Below, piece by piece: positions 46,116 to 54,840 of a DNA stretch of 64,000 nucleotides. The translations under genes were made by a program, and so were the position numbers. Below the pieces are notes generated by a model, which was not told the origin of the DNA, searched no databases, and saw nothing but the letters and a program-made list of their open reading frames with translations. Origin of the DNA: PALSA-693 sp963729695 (lineage in GTDB: Bacteria > Actinomycetota > Acidimicrobiia > Acidimicrobiales > Palsa-688); contig CAVSOT010000004.1 in the NCBI GenBank assembly GCA_963729695.1, positions 124,001 through 188,000 of the forward strand. The letters are read 5' to 3'. How positions within the stretch are numbered: position 1 is the first letter of the stretch; each line of letters starts with the position of its first letter.

Positions 46116-46226
46116 GACCGGCCGGCGAGGCAGCTACCTACCGGGCCCGAGTCCTGCGACGCGGGCTGCCGGGCCACGGGGGAGAGCCGAAGTCGTCCGG
46201 GGCGTGCCCGGGATCTTGATGCTTTT

Positions 46227-48074
46227 TCAGCCGAGGGCGCGGTCGAGATTGTAGGCGGCGCTGATCAGGGCCAAGTGGGTCAGCGCTTGGGGGAAGTTGC
46301 CTTGTTGTTCGCCAGTGCGGCTGATCTGCTCGGCGTAGAGGCCCAAGTGGTTGGCATAGGTGAGCATTTTCTCGAAGGCCAGACGCGCCTCTTCCAAGCG
46401 GCCTGCCCGAGTTAGCGCTTCCACATACCAGAAAGAGCAGACCGAGAAGGTCCCCTCGTGGCCACGCAAGCCGTCCGGGCTGGCTTCGGGGTCGTAGCGG
46501 TAGACCAGACTGTCGGAGACCAGGCTCTTGGTGAGGGCATCGAGGGTGGAAAGCCACTGCGGGTCGTTGGGCGAGATCAGCTTGGCCAGGGGCATCATCA
46601 AAACGGCGGCGTCCAGGACTTCGCTGTCCTCGTGCTGGACGAACGATTGCAGGGCCGTCGACCAGCCGTGGCTCATGATGCGGCGGTAGATCGTGTCTCG
46701 GGCCTGCCGCCAGCGATCGAGGTTCGCGGGCAGTCCGCGCCTGTTGGCCAACCGGATGGCCCGCTCGATAGCCACCCAGCACATGAGCTGCGAATACACG
46801 AACTTCTTCGGACCGCCGCGAGTTTCCCAGATGCCCTCGTCGGGCTGATCCCAGTGGTCGCAGACCCAGTCGGTGCGGGTGATGATGGTGTCCCATTGGG
46901 CAGCGGAGATCGGACGGCACCAATCGTCATAGAGGTAGATCGAGTCCATGAGTTCGCCGTAGATATCAAGCTGGAGCTGTTTGGCGGCCCCGTTGCCGAC
47001 TCGCACCGGCGTCGAGCCCTGGTATCCAGCGAGATGGCGCAGCTCGCGCTCGGGCAACTCGGTGCGCCCATCGATGCCGTACATGACCTGAAGCGGGCCG
47101 GAGGCCTCGTCACCCCCAAGCGCGGCGCGGTCGATCATGAACCGGATGAACGCATGAGCCTCTTCGGTGAAGCCCAGGCGCAGCAGGGCGTAGATGACAA
47201 AGGCGGCGTCGCGGACCCACACGTACCGGTAGTCCCAGTTCCGTTCGCCGCCGGGCTGCTCGGGGAGGCTGGTGGTTGGGGCGGCGACTATGGCCCCGGT
47301 TGGCTCGTAGGTGAGCAGCTTAAGCGTCAGCGCCGAACGGTTCACGGTCTCGCGCCAGCGGCCCCGGTAACACGACGCCGAAAGCCAGCGCCGCCAGAAG
47401 GCCATCGTGGCGCCCCCTTGTTCGTGTGCTTCGGCGTGGAGATCGCTTCCCGATCCCAGGTCGCCGTCGGCGGGCTCGAACACGAACACCTCCGACTCGC
47501 CCTCGATGAGTTCGAACTTTGCGACGGCGTCGAGATGGTCGACTTGGAGCGGCACCGTCGCTCGCAGCGAGGCCGAGAGGTTGGGAGAACTGAACAACAC
47601 GCCGTCGTCCACAGCGGTGATGGTGTGGGGTTCCAGGCCGTAGCCAAACCGCGGGGAAACCCGGGCTTCGAACGGCAAGGATCCGCGCACGCATAGCACC
47701 CGCCGGAACAGGCGCTGCCTGCTATCGCCTGCGGATCCGACCGGCATGAAGTCCTGGATTTCACCCACACCTTCTTCAGAAAAGAACCGGGTGATGAGGA
47801 CATTCGTATCTGGGAGATAGATCTGTCTGGTCGCGCTAGGCACGGCGGCGGTCAGCGCGAACGACCCGCCTCGATCTGCATCCAGGAGGGCACCGAAGAC
47901 ACTGGGCGAATCAAAAGAAGGCAAGCAACACCAGTCGATCGTCCCGTTCGTACCGACCAGGGCCACCGTGCGCATGTCCCCAATGAGACCGTGTTCCGCG
48001 ATTGGCAAGTAGCCAGAACGACCGGTCCCACCGTTCGACTCTTGCGGTTGACCGACAAGTTCAGGGTTAGACAT
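46227..48074 (-). CDS. glycoside hydrolase family 15 protein (second copy)
   Basis: 615 residues from ATG 48074 (a TTG at 48116 also possible). YLPIAEHGLIGDMRTVALVG and TIDWCCLPSFDSPSVF mark the GH15 N-terminal sandwich, GGERNWDYRYVWVRDAAFVI and DEGIWETRGGPKKFVYSQLM the catalytic barrel, GNFPQALTHLALI the end. Only moderately similar to the copy at 0.6-2.5 kb, so not a recent duplicate. Probable trehalase- or glucoamylase-type enzyme in the cytoplasm. Monocistronic as far as seen. Confidence 0.9.
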   Translation of the reverse strand: MSNPELVGQPQESNGGTGRSGYLPIAEHGLIGDMRTVALVGTNGTIDWCCLPSFDSPSVFGALLDADRGGSFALTAAVPSATRQIYLPDTNVLITRFFSEEGVGEIQDFMPVGSAGDSRQRLFRRVLCVRGSLPFEARVSPRFGYGLEPHTITAVDDGVLFSSPNLSASLRATVPLQVDHLDAVAKFELIEGESEVFVFEPADGDLGSGSDLHAEAHEQGGATMAFWRRWLSASCYRGRWRETVNRSALTLKLLTYEPTGAIVAAPTTSLPEQPGGERNWDYRYVWVRDAAFVIYALLRLGFTEEAHAFIRFMIDRAALGGDEASGPLQVMYGIDGRTELPERELRHLAGYQGSTPVRVGNGAAKQLQLDIYGELMDSIYLYDDWCRPISAAQWDTIITRTDWVCDHWDQPDEGIWETRGGPKKFVYSQLMCWVAIERAIRLANRRGLPANLDRWRQARDTIYRRIMSHGWSTALQSFVQHEDSEVLDAAVLMMPLAKLISPNDPQWLSTLDALTKSLVSDSLVYRYDPEASPDGLRGHEGTFSVCSFWYVEALTRAGRLEEARLAFEKMLTYANHLGLYAEQISRTGEQQGNFPQALTHLALISAAYNLDRALG

Positions 48075-48262
48075 CGCCAAAGCGTATGCCGGCGGCGGAG
48101 GGGCGGCGCTCGACAACTGCGGCTATTTGGTGTCGGACTTGTCAGGCCCTAGAAGAGCTGTTGTGGGGGATTACCCGCCGGCTTTGTCTCGACCCTTCCG
48201 GGCCCGTCATGGTCCCGCCTCATCGGAGCCGCGGGGAGTCGGACCGCTGACACCTCGCATGG

Positions 48263-48835
48263 TTAGCTCCACCAGGTCGGTGCACAGGCCGTGGCTGCTG
48301 CGACCAAGTCCGCTTTTGTCAGGTAGCCGCATCTGAGCCAAGCCTTGATGGCTCCGGCGAATCCGTTGGCGACAAAGTGGGCCATGACCTCATGGTTGGT
48401 GTCGGGTAGATCGGGATGGGTGCACCGGCGCATAAACCCGAGGCCGTACTCGGTGAAGTGGCGCACGAGCGCCTCGTACACTCCGTTGTCCGCCGGATCA
48501 CACAGAGCGTGCTGGTAGAGGGCCTTGAACCTTTCGATGTGATCGACGACGTCGCCGGTCGCGAGGCGCAGCATTTGGGCTGGTGAGTACCCGCCTTCGG
48601 CTTGGCGCGCCTCTTCTAGTTGGTGAGCGCGCTCCAGGTCGGCGAGGAGCACCTGAATGAGTACGTCGAGCGGGCTACCGTAGCGGTTGTAGAAGGTGGC
48701 CCGGGTCACCCCGGCTCGGTCGGCTAGTTCGGCGACGGTGATCTGGGAGACGGGGCGCTCCGAGGCGAGCACCACGATGGCCTGCTCGCAGGCGTGGGTA
48801 GTCCGCAGAATGCGCGGATCCGTACGGTTGGTCAT
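48263..48835 (-). CDS. TetR family transcriptional regulator
   Basis: 190 residues. Helix-turn-helix QITVAELADRAGVTRATFYN and RYGSPLDVL at residues 30-60. The C-terminal domain resembles TetR_C_33-like ligand domains. Divergent from the SnoaL-like gene; three tandem 20-base units lie between the two and may be its binding site. Confidence 0.88.
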   Translation of the reverse strand: MTNRTDPRILRTTHACEQAIVVLASERPVSQITVAELADRAGVTRATFYNRYGSPLDVLIQVLLADLERAHQLEEARQAEGGYSPAQMLRLATGDVVDHIERFKALYQHALCDPADNGVYEALVRHFTEYGLGFMRRCTHPDLPDTNHEVMAHFVANGFAGAIKAWLRCGYLTKADLVAAATACAPTWWS

Positions 48836-48839
48836 CCTG

Positions 48840-48889
48840 TGGCGTCGCTTACGCCGTGCTGGCTTCGCTTACGCCGTACTGGCGTCGCA
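48840..48889. repeat. 20-base tandem repeats between divergent genes
   Basis: Units starting at 48840 and 48860 (TGGCGTCGCTTACGCCGTGC and TGGCTTCGCTTACGCCGTAC) plus a 10-base partial copy at 48880. They lie between the TetR and SnoaL-like start regions, so they could be operators, or an expansion within the N-terminal codons of the plus-strand gene. Confidence 0.6.
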
Positions 48890-48935
48890 CCAGCCCCTGT
48901 CGCTCGAGCCCGATCCGCCGCCGGCTTCGCACCTC

Positions 48936-49397
48936 TTGCATTCCGCCACGCTCTCACCTCAGGAAGCCGCTGACCGCCTCGCTATCCGGGAGCTCTTCGA
49001 CGCCTACGCGCACTGTGCAGACCGGCACGACGCGGAAGGACAAAAGGCTCTCTTCACTGTTGACACCCGTTTCGTGGTGTATATGGATGGTGAAGGCACC
49101 GAATCGACCTACGTCCTGGAAGGCCGCGAGTCGTTGACTCCTGTCTTCGCTGATCTCAATCGGTATGAGGCGACCACCCACTTCAACGGCCAGAGCACCG
49201 TCAGCATTGATGGCGACCGGGGGAACGGCGAAAGCTACGCCATCGCTCATCACCTCTTCAGCGACGACGGCGGACGCAAGATCATGATTGCCTCACTCCG
49301 CTACTTGGACTGGTTCGCAAAAATTGACGGGAGCTGGTACTTCGCAGAGCGCAATCTGATCTTGGACTGGACCGAGACCCGCCCCTCTCCTCACTGA
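48936..49397 (+). CDS. SnoaL-like (NTF2 fold) protein
   Basis: About 153 residues from a TTG. LSPQEAADRLAIRELFDAYA and HCADRHDAEGQKALFTVDTR are the start of a SnoaL_4-type cone fold. Later FNGQSTVSIDGDRGNGESYA and YLDWFAKIDGSWYFAERNLI complete it. Such proteins are small hydratases, isomerases or dehydratases in degradation pathways. The true start lies between 48850 and 48940; no ATG or GTG is well placed. Confidence 0.75.
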   Translation: MHSATLSPQEAADRLAIRELFDAYAHCADRHDAEGQKALFTVDTRFVVYMDGEGTESTYVLEGRESLTPVFADLNRYEATTHFNGQSTVSIDGDRGNGESYAIAHHLFSDDGGRKIMIASLRYLDWFAKIDGSWYFAERNLILDWTETRPSPH

Positions 49398-49439
49398 CCG
49401 ACGGCTCGCCGCTCAATCAACGAGATTGCCGAACACGAA

Positions 49440-50285
49440 ATGCGTCCGGGTGACGAAGGTTCTCCCCACGTGACGGCCCGCCCGCCTTCGGGCCCTCGGC
49501 GCTCCCGGTCAGTCAATTCCGATTTACGGCAATCGCGGCTGCTGGCCATCTTCGCTCTGGCGGCATTCGCCGGTGCTGCGGTGTCTGACGCCACCAGCGG
49601 AAGCTTCTGGGGGCGTCACACCATGCTCGCCGGTCTGGTCGCCAGCGTGATCAAGGTCATGCTCTCGGTTGGGGTCATCAACGAGGTGCTTGAACGTAGA
49701 AGACGCCAACGGTGGAGCACCCTGGCCCAGTACGTACTGTTCGAGCTCGTTCGCAACGCCGCGGATGATCTGGCTCGGTGTGCTCGAGGTCGCAGGAACC
49801 TTCGACGCGGAAACGACCGGGACCCGGTCCATCGACACGGCGCCGAGATCATCCGAGACACAGCTCGCTTGACTGCCGCCGTTCAGGAGATCGTCAGCGA
49901 CAACGATCGCCGCAACCGCTTTCACCGCGAAATCGCCTTCCTCGCAGAGCACGCTGACGTAGTGCTGGGCCGATGGGCCGCAGTAATGCTCAGCTCTGAA
50001 ATCTATGCCGAGGTCATCGACCGCCACGTCGAGCTCGCGGGCGACATCGCCTGGATTGGTAGCCTTTTGGACACCTCGAATCCACCCGTCGACTTCCGCC
50101 GCCAGCAAAGAGCCCGCAGCAACCCGGCGGTAGAGATTGAGGCCAACCTCGGCAACGCCTGGCTCGCCGACCGGATCGCGGTGATCACCCAACTCGCCGA
50201 GGCCTTAGACCGTGGCACCTTGGAGTTGGCCCTACGGATTGTGCCGGTCGCATGGTGGCAGGCCCGACTCCGGACCACCGTGTAG
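49440..50285 (+). CDS. membrane-anchored hypothetical protein, possible internal double frameshift
   Basis: 281 residues with a hydrophobic segment (LLAIFALAAFAGAAV) and a second (MLAGLVASVIKVMLSVGVIN), then a long hydrophilic helical region. Between about 49757 and 49850 the frame becomes Arg-rich (ARCARGRRNLRRGNDRDP), whereas the next frame over reads RMIWLGVLEVAGTFDAE, which looks more like protein. So there may be two compensating indels. Family not identified. Confidence 0.6.
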   Translation: MRPGDEGSPHVTARPPSGPRRSRSVNSDLRQSRLLAIFALAAFAGAAVSDATSGSFWGRHTMLAGLVASVIKVMLSVGVINEVLERRRRQRWSTLAQYVLFELVRNAADDLARCARGRRNLRRGNDRDPVHRHGAEIIRDTARLTAAVQEIVSDNDRRNRFHREIAFLAEHADVVLGRWAAVMLSSEIYAEVIDRHVELAGDIAWIGSLLDTSNPPVDFRRQQRARSNPAVEIEANLGNAWLADRIAVITQLAEALDRGTLELALRIVPVAWWQARLRTTV

Positions 50286-50357
50286 GCACGCGGCGGCCCC
50301 GCGGCGACGCTGTCGCCATTTGCGCCGCTTTGGCCTTCGACGTCGGCATCGGGGCGC

Positions 50358-50999
50358 TCAGACTAAACGACCCGGCAGCGTCGTGGAAGTGCCCTGGGCA
50401 GCTGCCGCGTGTAGGGCCGTGAGGGCGCCGTCCAATGCCGCTTCAAGGGGTTTCAGCGATTGCATGGTCTGGGTCAGCAGGAGACCGCCCTGGAGGGCTG
50501 CGAAGGTGGACAGGGCGAGTTGCTCGGGATCAGCGTCGGATCGCAGGAGACCGGTGGAGCGCATGCGGTCGAGGCCCGCTTGCAGGTACTCGCGCCATCG
50601 ATCCATGTACGCCGCTAGTTCTCCCGCCCGCTCCGGATCGTTGCCGATGACCTCGCGGGCCACTGCGCTGATCGGGCATCCCCAATGCGGCTGGGAGCCG
50701 TAGTGGGCGAGAACGGCCCCGCGCCAACAGTCCCAGGCGTCCCAGGTGTCGAGGGACTCGAGGTACGGCCGTTGGGCGTCGAGCACCCGCTCGCCCTGAA
50801 ATGCCGCGATGGCGGCGACTAGCTCGGTCTTGCCGCCCGGGAAATAGTGAAAGAGCTGTCCTTTGCTGGTCGCCGTCTCGGCCCCGATGTCGTCCAGGCT
50901 CGTACCGCCAACGCCACGGGCCAATATCAGATCTGCGGTCGCGGCGACGATCCGATCACGGGTAGCCGCCCCTTTGGCGGTGAGCTTCGGCGGCTGCAC
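50358..50999 (-). CDS. TetR family transcriptional regulator
   Basis: 213 residues from GTG 50999. Helix-turn-helix RDRIVAATADLILARGVGGT and SLDDIGAETATSKGQLFHYF. The C-terminal domain (SQPHWGCPISAVAREVIGND) is like the YcdC/LmrA-type TetR_C_6 proteins. Divergent from the SDR gene, with a palindrome in the shared promoter region, so it probably represses both. Confidence 0.88.
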   Translation of the reverse strand: MQPPKLTAKGAATRDRIVAATADLILARGVGGTSLDDIGAETATSKGQLFHYFPGGKTELVAAIAAFQGERVLDAQRPYLESLDTWDAWDCWRGAVLAHYGSQPHWGCPISAVAREVIGNDPERAGELAAYMDRWREYLQAGLDRMRSTGLLRSDADPEQLALSTFAALQGGLLLTQTMQSLKPLEAALDGALTALHAAAAQGTSTTLPGRLV

Positions 51000-51019
51000 C
51001 GCAACAGTATATCTTTTTC

Positions 51020-51071
51020 TGGACCTTCTGGTCCATTCCGAGATAGAGTTCTGAACTGAACGGTCCATTCC
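51020..51071. promoter_or_regulatory. TetR operator candidates
   Basis: A perfect palindrome TGGACC-TTCT-GGTCCA at 51020-51035. The right half GGTCCATTCC recurs at 51062-51071. Both lie between the divergent TetR and SDR genes. Confidence 0.6.
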
Positions 51072-51097
51072 AGGGATCGACCAGTACGGAGGGACCA

Positions 51098-51874
51098 ATG
51101 CAGAGGCGACTCGAGGGCAAGACGGCGCTGGTCACCGGGGCCACGAGCAACATCGGCCGGGCTATCGCCCTGGCTTTCGGGGACGAGGGCGCTCACGTTG
51201 TTGTCAGCGGTCGCAGTGTCGAGCGCGGCGGAGCGGTCGTCAAGCAGATCATCGCGGGCGGCGGCGGCGCGGATTTTGTGGCGGCCGATCTCGATGGCTC
51301 CCCGGCGGCGTCCACGAAGCTGGCCGCGGAGGCGACCCGAGCGCTGGGTGGCCGAATCGACATCCTGGTGAACAACGCGGGCATCTTTCCCCGCACGAGC
51401 ACTGCGACCACCGACGAATCGACCTTCGACGAGGTCTACGCGGTCAACGTCAAGGCGCCGTACTTTCTGACCGCCGCCATCGCTCCGGCCATGGCCGACG
51501 CCGGGCGTGGCGCCATCATCAACCTGGGCTCCTGGATCGTCCGTCTCGGCGTACCCAGCGCCCTCTACAGCTCCACCAAAGGCGCAATCGAGACCCTGAC
51601 CCGGGCGTGGGCGGCAGAGTTCGGACCGTCGGGCGTTCGGGTCAACGCCATCTCACCCGGCGTCATTCGCGCTCCCAACCCGGATGGAACCGACCCCGGC
51701 CGGCATCCGAACTCCGAGGTCAGGATGCTTGGCACTCCCGCTGGCACCAGTTGGACCCCCGACGCCGTCGCCCATGCCGCGGTGTACCTGGCCAGCGACG
51801 AGGCCGCCTTCGTGCACGGCAGCGTGCTCGACGTCGACGGCGGTCGGACCACGGTGGCCGTCATTGCCTCCTGA
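51098..51874 (+). CDS. short-chain dehydrogenase/reductase
   Basis: 258 residues, an intact classical SDR. TGATSNIGRAIA is the NAD(P) motif, DILVNNAGIFP the structural motif, the catalytic Ser is in IINLGSWIVR, and Tyr/Lys in LYSSTKGA. HGSVLDVDGGRT ends the fold. Oxidises or reduces an alcohol/ketone. GGAGGG lies shortly before the ATG; likely controlled by the divergent TetR. Confidence 0.93.
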   Translation: MQRRLEGKTALVTGATSNIGRAIALAFGDEGAHVVVSGRSVERGGAVVKQIIAGGGGADFVAADLDGSPAASTKLAAEATRALGGRIDILVNNAGIFPRTSTATTDESTFDEVYAVNVKAPYFLTAAIAPAMADAGRGAIINLGSWIVRLGVPSALYSSTKGAIETLTRAWAAEFGPSGVRVNAISPGVIRAPNPDGTDPGRHPNSEVRMLGTPAGTSWTPDAVAHAAVYLASDEAAFVHGSVLDVDGGRTTVAVIAS

Positions 51875-51952
51875 ACAGCCTCCGCCGAGTCCGGCAACCG
51901 CCTCGCGGAGTCACCCTCCCGACGGCGGTGTTGGCTGGTGGCCCTCCGGGCT

Positions 51953-52027
51953 TTCGATCATGTCGTAGCGATCGACATCCTGGTCAACCGCGCTGGCATC
52001 TACCCGCCGCGCACATTGCCAATCGAC
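51953..52027 (+). pseudogene. SDR fragment
   Basis: A 25-codon stretch reads FDHVVAIDILVNRAGIYPPR and TLP, which is the NNAG region of an SDR (Asn changed to Arg). No other part of an SDR surrounds it; it ends where the convergent MarR gene begins. It resembles, but is not identical to, the same region of the intact SDR just upstream, so it may be the relic of a second copy. Confidence 0.6.
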
Positions 52028-52447
52028 TCAGCCAAGATCGGTGAGGAAGCGCTCGATCATGGCGGCGAAGGCGGTTATGTCTCGCTCCTTCCAAGATGCC
52101 AACCCTTCGGACAGCCGTTGCCGGGCGCGCTCCGCCTCCTGCTCGAGCTTGCGTTGTCCCTCCACAGTTAGAATAAGCGTGTAGCCGCGTCGGCCGGGCC
52201 GTTCGCCTTCCCGATCGATTAGGCCCGCGGCTTGGAGTTCGTTTATCTGACGGGAAACGGTGGACTTGTCCAACCCGAATAGGTCGGCCAGATCGTGAGC
52301 CCGGGAGCCGGGGACGGCCTGGATCTGGGTTAGCACGGTGTAAGCGGTCAAGGACAGCCCCGGATGGACTTCGGCGCTGAGCTCGGCTCGGCGCCGCATC
52401 AGGGTGGCTAGTCCTTGGTAGAGGTGGGTCACGGCTCCGTCTCGCAT
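52028..52447 (-). CDS. MarR family transcriptional regulator
   Basis: 139 residues with a winged helix: LSLTAYTVLTQIQAVPGSRA, HDLADLFGLDKSTVSRQINE and LIDREGERPGRRGYTLILT. The C-terminal helix forms the dimer. Divergent from a universal-stress-protein gene, with two strong palindromes between them; it probably represses itself and that gene until a small phenolic-type ligand or oxidant binds. Confidence 0.9.
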   Translation of the reverse strand: MRDGAVTHLYQGLATLMRRRAELSAEVHPGLSLTAYTVLTQIQAVPGSRAHDLADLFGLDKSTVSRQINELQAAGLIDREGERPGRRGYTLILTVEGQRKLEQEAERARQRLSEGLASWKERDITAFAAMIERFLTDLG

Positions 52448-52478
52448 GCTTCTCCCAACGATTCAGTGTTGCATTGCA

Positions 52479-52527
52479 CAACTCTAGGTGCTAGAGTTGT
52501 AAACAGCAACCTAATCCGTGAGGTTGC
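52479..52527. promoter_or_regulatory. MarR operator candidates
   Basis: A perfect 9+3+9 inverted repeat CAACTCTAG-GTG-CTAGAGTTG (52479-52499) and a second 7+8+7 repeat GCAACCT/AGGTTGC (52506-52527), both between the divergent MarR and UspA-like genes. Confidence 0.7.
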
Positions 52528-52549
52528 CTCATGAAAGGGTGGCCGTCCC

Positions 52550-53053
52550 ATGAAGACGTTGGCCCCCATTTGGACAGGAGAATCAGTGGCGGGGTCGGTT
52601 GCAGGTTCGCCGGCTAAGCGCTTGATCATGGTGGTGGGCTATGACGGGTCCGTACCGGCCCGGCATGCTCTGGACCAAGCGGCGGATGTGTTGCGGGACC
52701 GAAAAGGAGCCCTCGAAGTGGTCTTTGTCGCCCACCTGCCGGTAGGCGCCAGTTTCTCGACGGCAGCAGTCGCCGAGGTCCGACAAGGACTGGACGAAGC
52801 GGCACGAACTCTGGCTGAGGAGGTCCGCGACCGGCTTGCGGGCCGAGACTGCAGGTGGCATTTCCAACGCCGTGACGGCGCGGTCGCCGCCGAGTTGAAG
52901 GCGGTCGCCGCCGAGCTGCGGAGTCGGTACGGCGACACGGCCGAGATCGTCATGGTCGTAGGCGGCTCAGCCCACTGGTATCACCATGTCGCAGGATCTG
53001 TCGCGTTGGGCGTAGTCCGCGCCGATACTTTCCCGGCCCTCGTGGTGCCCTGA
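52550..53053 (+). CDS. universal stress protein (UspA family)
   Basis: 167 residues. IMVVGYDGSVPARHALDQAA is the N-terminal strand and helix, and VGGSAHWYHHVAGSVALGVV the nucleotide-binding segment (usually GSRG..GS), here altered at the second Gly. A short N-terminal extension precedes. Role in stress or regulation; possibly under MarR control. Followed by a small gene on the same strand. Confidence 0.85.
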   Translation: MKTLAPIWTGESVAGSVAGSPAKRLIMVVGYDGSVPARHALDQAADVLRDRKGALEVVFVAHLPVGASFSTAAVAEVRQGLDEAARTLAEEVRDRLAGRDCRWHFQRRDGAVAAELKAVAAELRSRYGDTAEIVMVVGGSAHWYHHVAGSVALGVVRADTFPALVVP

Positions 53054-53110
53054 AAAAGGCCCGGAATCCTCTAACCGCCGCATTTCGGAAACTCGAACGA
53101 GGAAGGGATC

Positions 53111-53413
53111 ATGACAGTAACCGATCAGCAATTAACACGAACGCAGGCTGGTCTACGCATAACACTCGAAGAGGTGAAAGCTCGCCTCTCCGCTATTAGC
53201 GACACGCTCTCTGACTCCGAAATTGATGGTGCGCAACTGCGCAAGGATGCGGAGGAACTAAGTGCAATCACCAGACGCGTGACGTGGCTGGCTGACGTCA
53301 GCACAGCCCGGCCGCTCCACCTCAAATTAGGGGGTTTCGTTCCCCCAAACGCTAAACCCGAAGCATGGGGAGGGACTGCGAAGAACGCCTTGTCACCATC
53401 CGCACGAGAATGA
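53111..53413 (+). CDS. small hypothetical protein (100 residues)
   Basis: GAGGAAGGGATC precedes the ATG. The first 65 residues form an amphipathic helix pair (RITLEEVKARLSAISDTLSD, QLRKDAEELSAITRRVTWL); the tail is Gly/Pro-rich. No family recognised. Lower G+C than its neighbours. Follows the universal stress protein gene by 57 bases, so perhaps the same transcript. Confidence 0.6.
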   Translation: MTVTDQQLTRTQAGLRITLEEVKARLSAISDTLSDSEIDGAQLRKDAEELSAITRRVTWLADVSTARPLHLKLGGFVPPNAKPEAWGGTAKNALSPSARE

Positions 53414-53435
53414 TAGTGCCGAGGTCCCTTAGCGC

Positions 53436-54623
53436 TCAGGCCGTAGGGGCGTTCCGTTCGATGGTGCCCCGCTCGGGACCCCGGACAAATGCGGACTTGC
53501 CGAAGTCCAGGTCGACCAGGTGATAGTCCGGCACCAGGCGAAGGAGCTCCTGGATGGCGATCTTGGTCTCCAGGCGGGCCAGCGGGGCGCCAAGGCACAG
53601 GTGCGGGCCGTAACCGAATCCCATGTGCGTCTTGAGGTCGCGGTTGACGTCGAAGACGTCTGGATCAGGCCACCGGGCGGGATCCCGGTTGGCCGCGGCG
53701 ATCATCGGGTAGAGGATGTCTCGGGCTTTGATTTCCTGGCCGCCGAGTACGAAGTCCCTCTTGGCTTTACGGGGAATCCACTGTACCGGGCCGTACCAAC
53801 GCAGGCTCTCTTCGATTGCCGCCGGCACAAGGCTCAGGTTGTTGGTCACCAGTTTGCGCTGGTCGGGATTGGCTTCGAGGGCGATCAGTGTGTTCGACAT
53901 GGCCTTGGCCGTGGTGTCATACCCGGCGGCCAGGAGCAGCACGGCGGTCGAACGGATCTCGTCGGGGGACATGGCTTCCTCCCCTTTGAGGTTGGTCATG
54001 TAGGTGAAGAGGTCATCGGGCTGCTCGAGCTCGTGGCGCTTGATCTCCTCCTTGAGGAACGCGTTGATCTCGGTGGAGGCCTTGCGGAGGATCGCAGTGT
54101 TCTCCTCGCTTTCCAGGCCGAACGCCAGGTTGGTGACAATATCGTGGGACCAGCGCTGGAAGTCGTCCTGGCGGTCGTCCGGGACGCCCAGCATCTCGGA
54201 CACGATCAGGGTGGGGATCACCGTGAAGTCGGCGATGAGGTCGAAGCTGTGGCCGCCTGAGGCAATCGGGTCGAAGAGCCGGTCGACGACTTCCCGGACC
54301 CTCTTTTCCCACTTGGTCGTGGCCTGCCGGGTGAACAGCGGAGCCAACGCGCCGCGCAGGCGCTTGTGGAGGGTGCCATCCGAGCCGATCATGTTGTCGC
54401 CCTCGAACCAGAACGTTATTTCCGGGTCGCCCGACATCACGCCAATCTTGTCACCGGGATCGACGAAGACCTGGGCGCACTCGTCGAAGCTGACGATGAC
54501 CCAGCCTTTGATGACGGCGTTCCATACCACGTTGCCGGCGGCTCGGATCTCGTCATAGAACGGGTACGGGTCAGCCAGGTAGGCCGGATCGAAGAAGTTG
54601 GAATCCACCTGCGGACGGCTCAC
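53436..54623 (-). CDS. cytochrome P450
   Basis: 395 residues from a GTG, intact. I helix AAGYDTTAKAMSN, ExxR motif EESLRW, and the haem loop FGYGPHLCLGAPLARLE. Typical soluble bacterial class needing a ferredoxin and reductase, neither of which is encoded nearby. Divergent from a truncated MDR gene. Substrate unknown; the neighbours (MDR, PhyH, epoxide hydrolase) suggest oxidation of an alkene or lipid-like compound. Confidence 0.92.
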   Translation of the reverse strand: MSRPQVDSNFFDPAYLADPYPFYDEIRAAGNVVWNAVIKGWVIVSFDECAQVFVDPGDKIGVMSGDPEITFWFEGDNMIGSDGTLHKRLRGALAPLFTRQATTKWEKRVREVVDRLFDPIASGGHSFDLIADFTVIPTLIVSEMLGVPDDRQDDFQRWSHDIVTNLAFGLESEENTAILRKASTEINAFLKEEIKRHELEQPDDLFTYMTNLKGEEAMSPDEIRSTAVLLLAAGYDTTAKAMSNTLIALEANPDQRKLVTNNLSLVPAAIEESLRWYGPVQWIPRKAKRDFVLGGQEIKARDILYPMIAAANRDPARWPDPDVFDVNRDLKTHMGFGYGPHLCLGAPLARLETKIAIQELLRLVPDYHLVDLDFGKSAFVRGPERGTIERNAPTA

Positions 54624-54840
54624 GCGTCACCCCTCGTTTGGTCGTGCCCAGCCAGTGTAAACGACCCGTTGCCCGTCCCATGCCCGCCGACGGAAGGGAC
54701 ATCCGAGCCCGAGAGCCGTTGCCGGAGCGCCTTGCTACCCGAAGTCGGGCACGCACCCGTCGGCCCCAGGCAACCGATCGGGTGATGACGAGAGGCAGAG
54801 ACTCGAACCGGTCATCTTCGTGTCCCATCAACCTGGGTCG

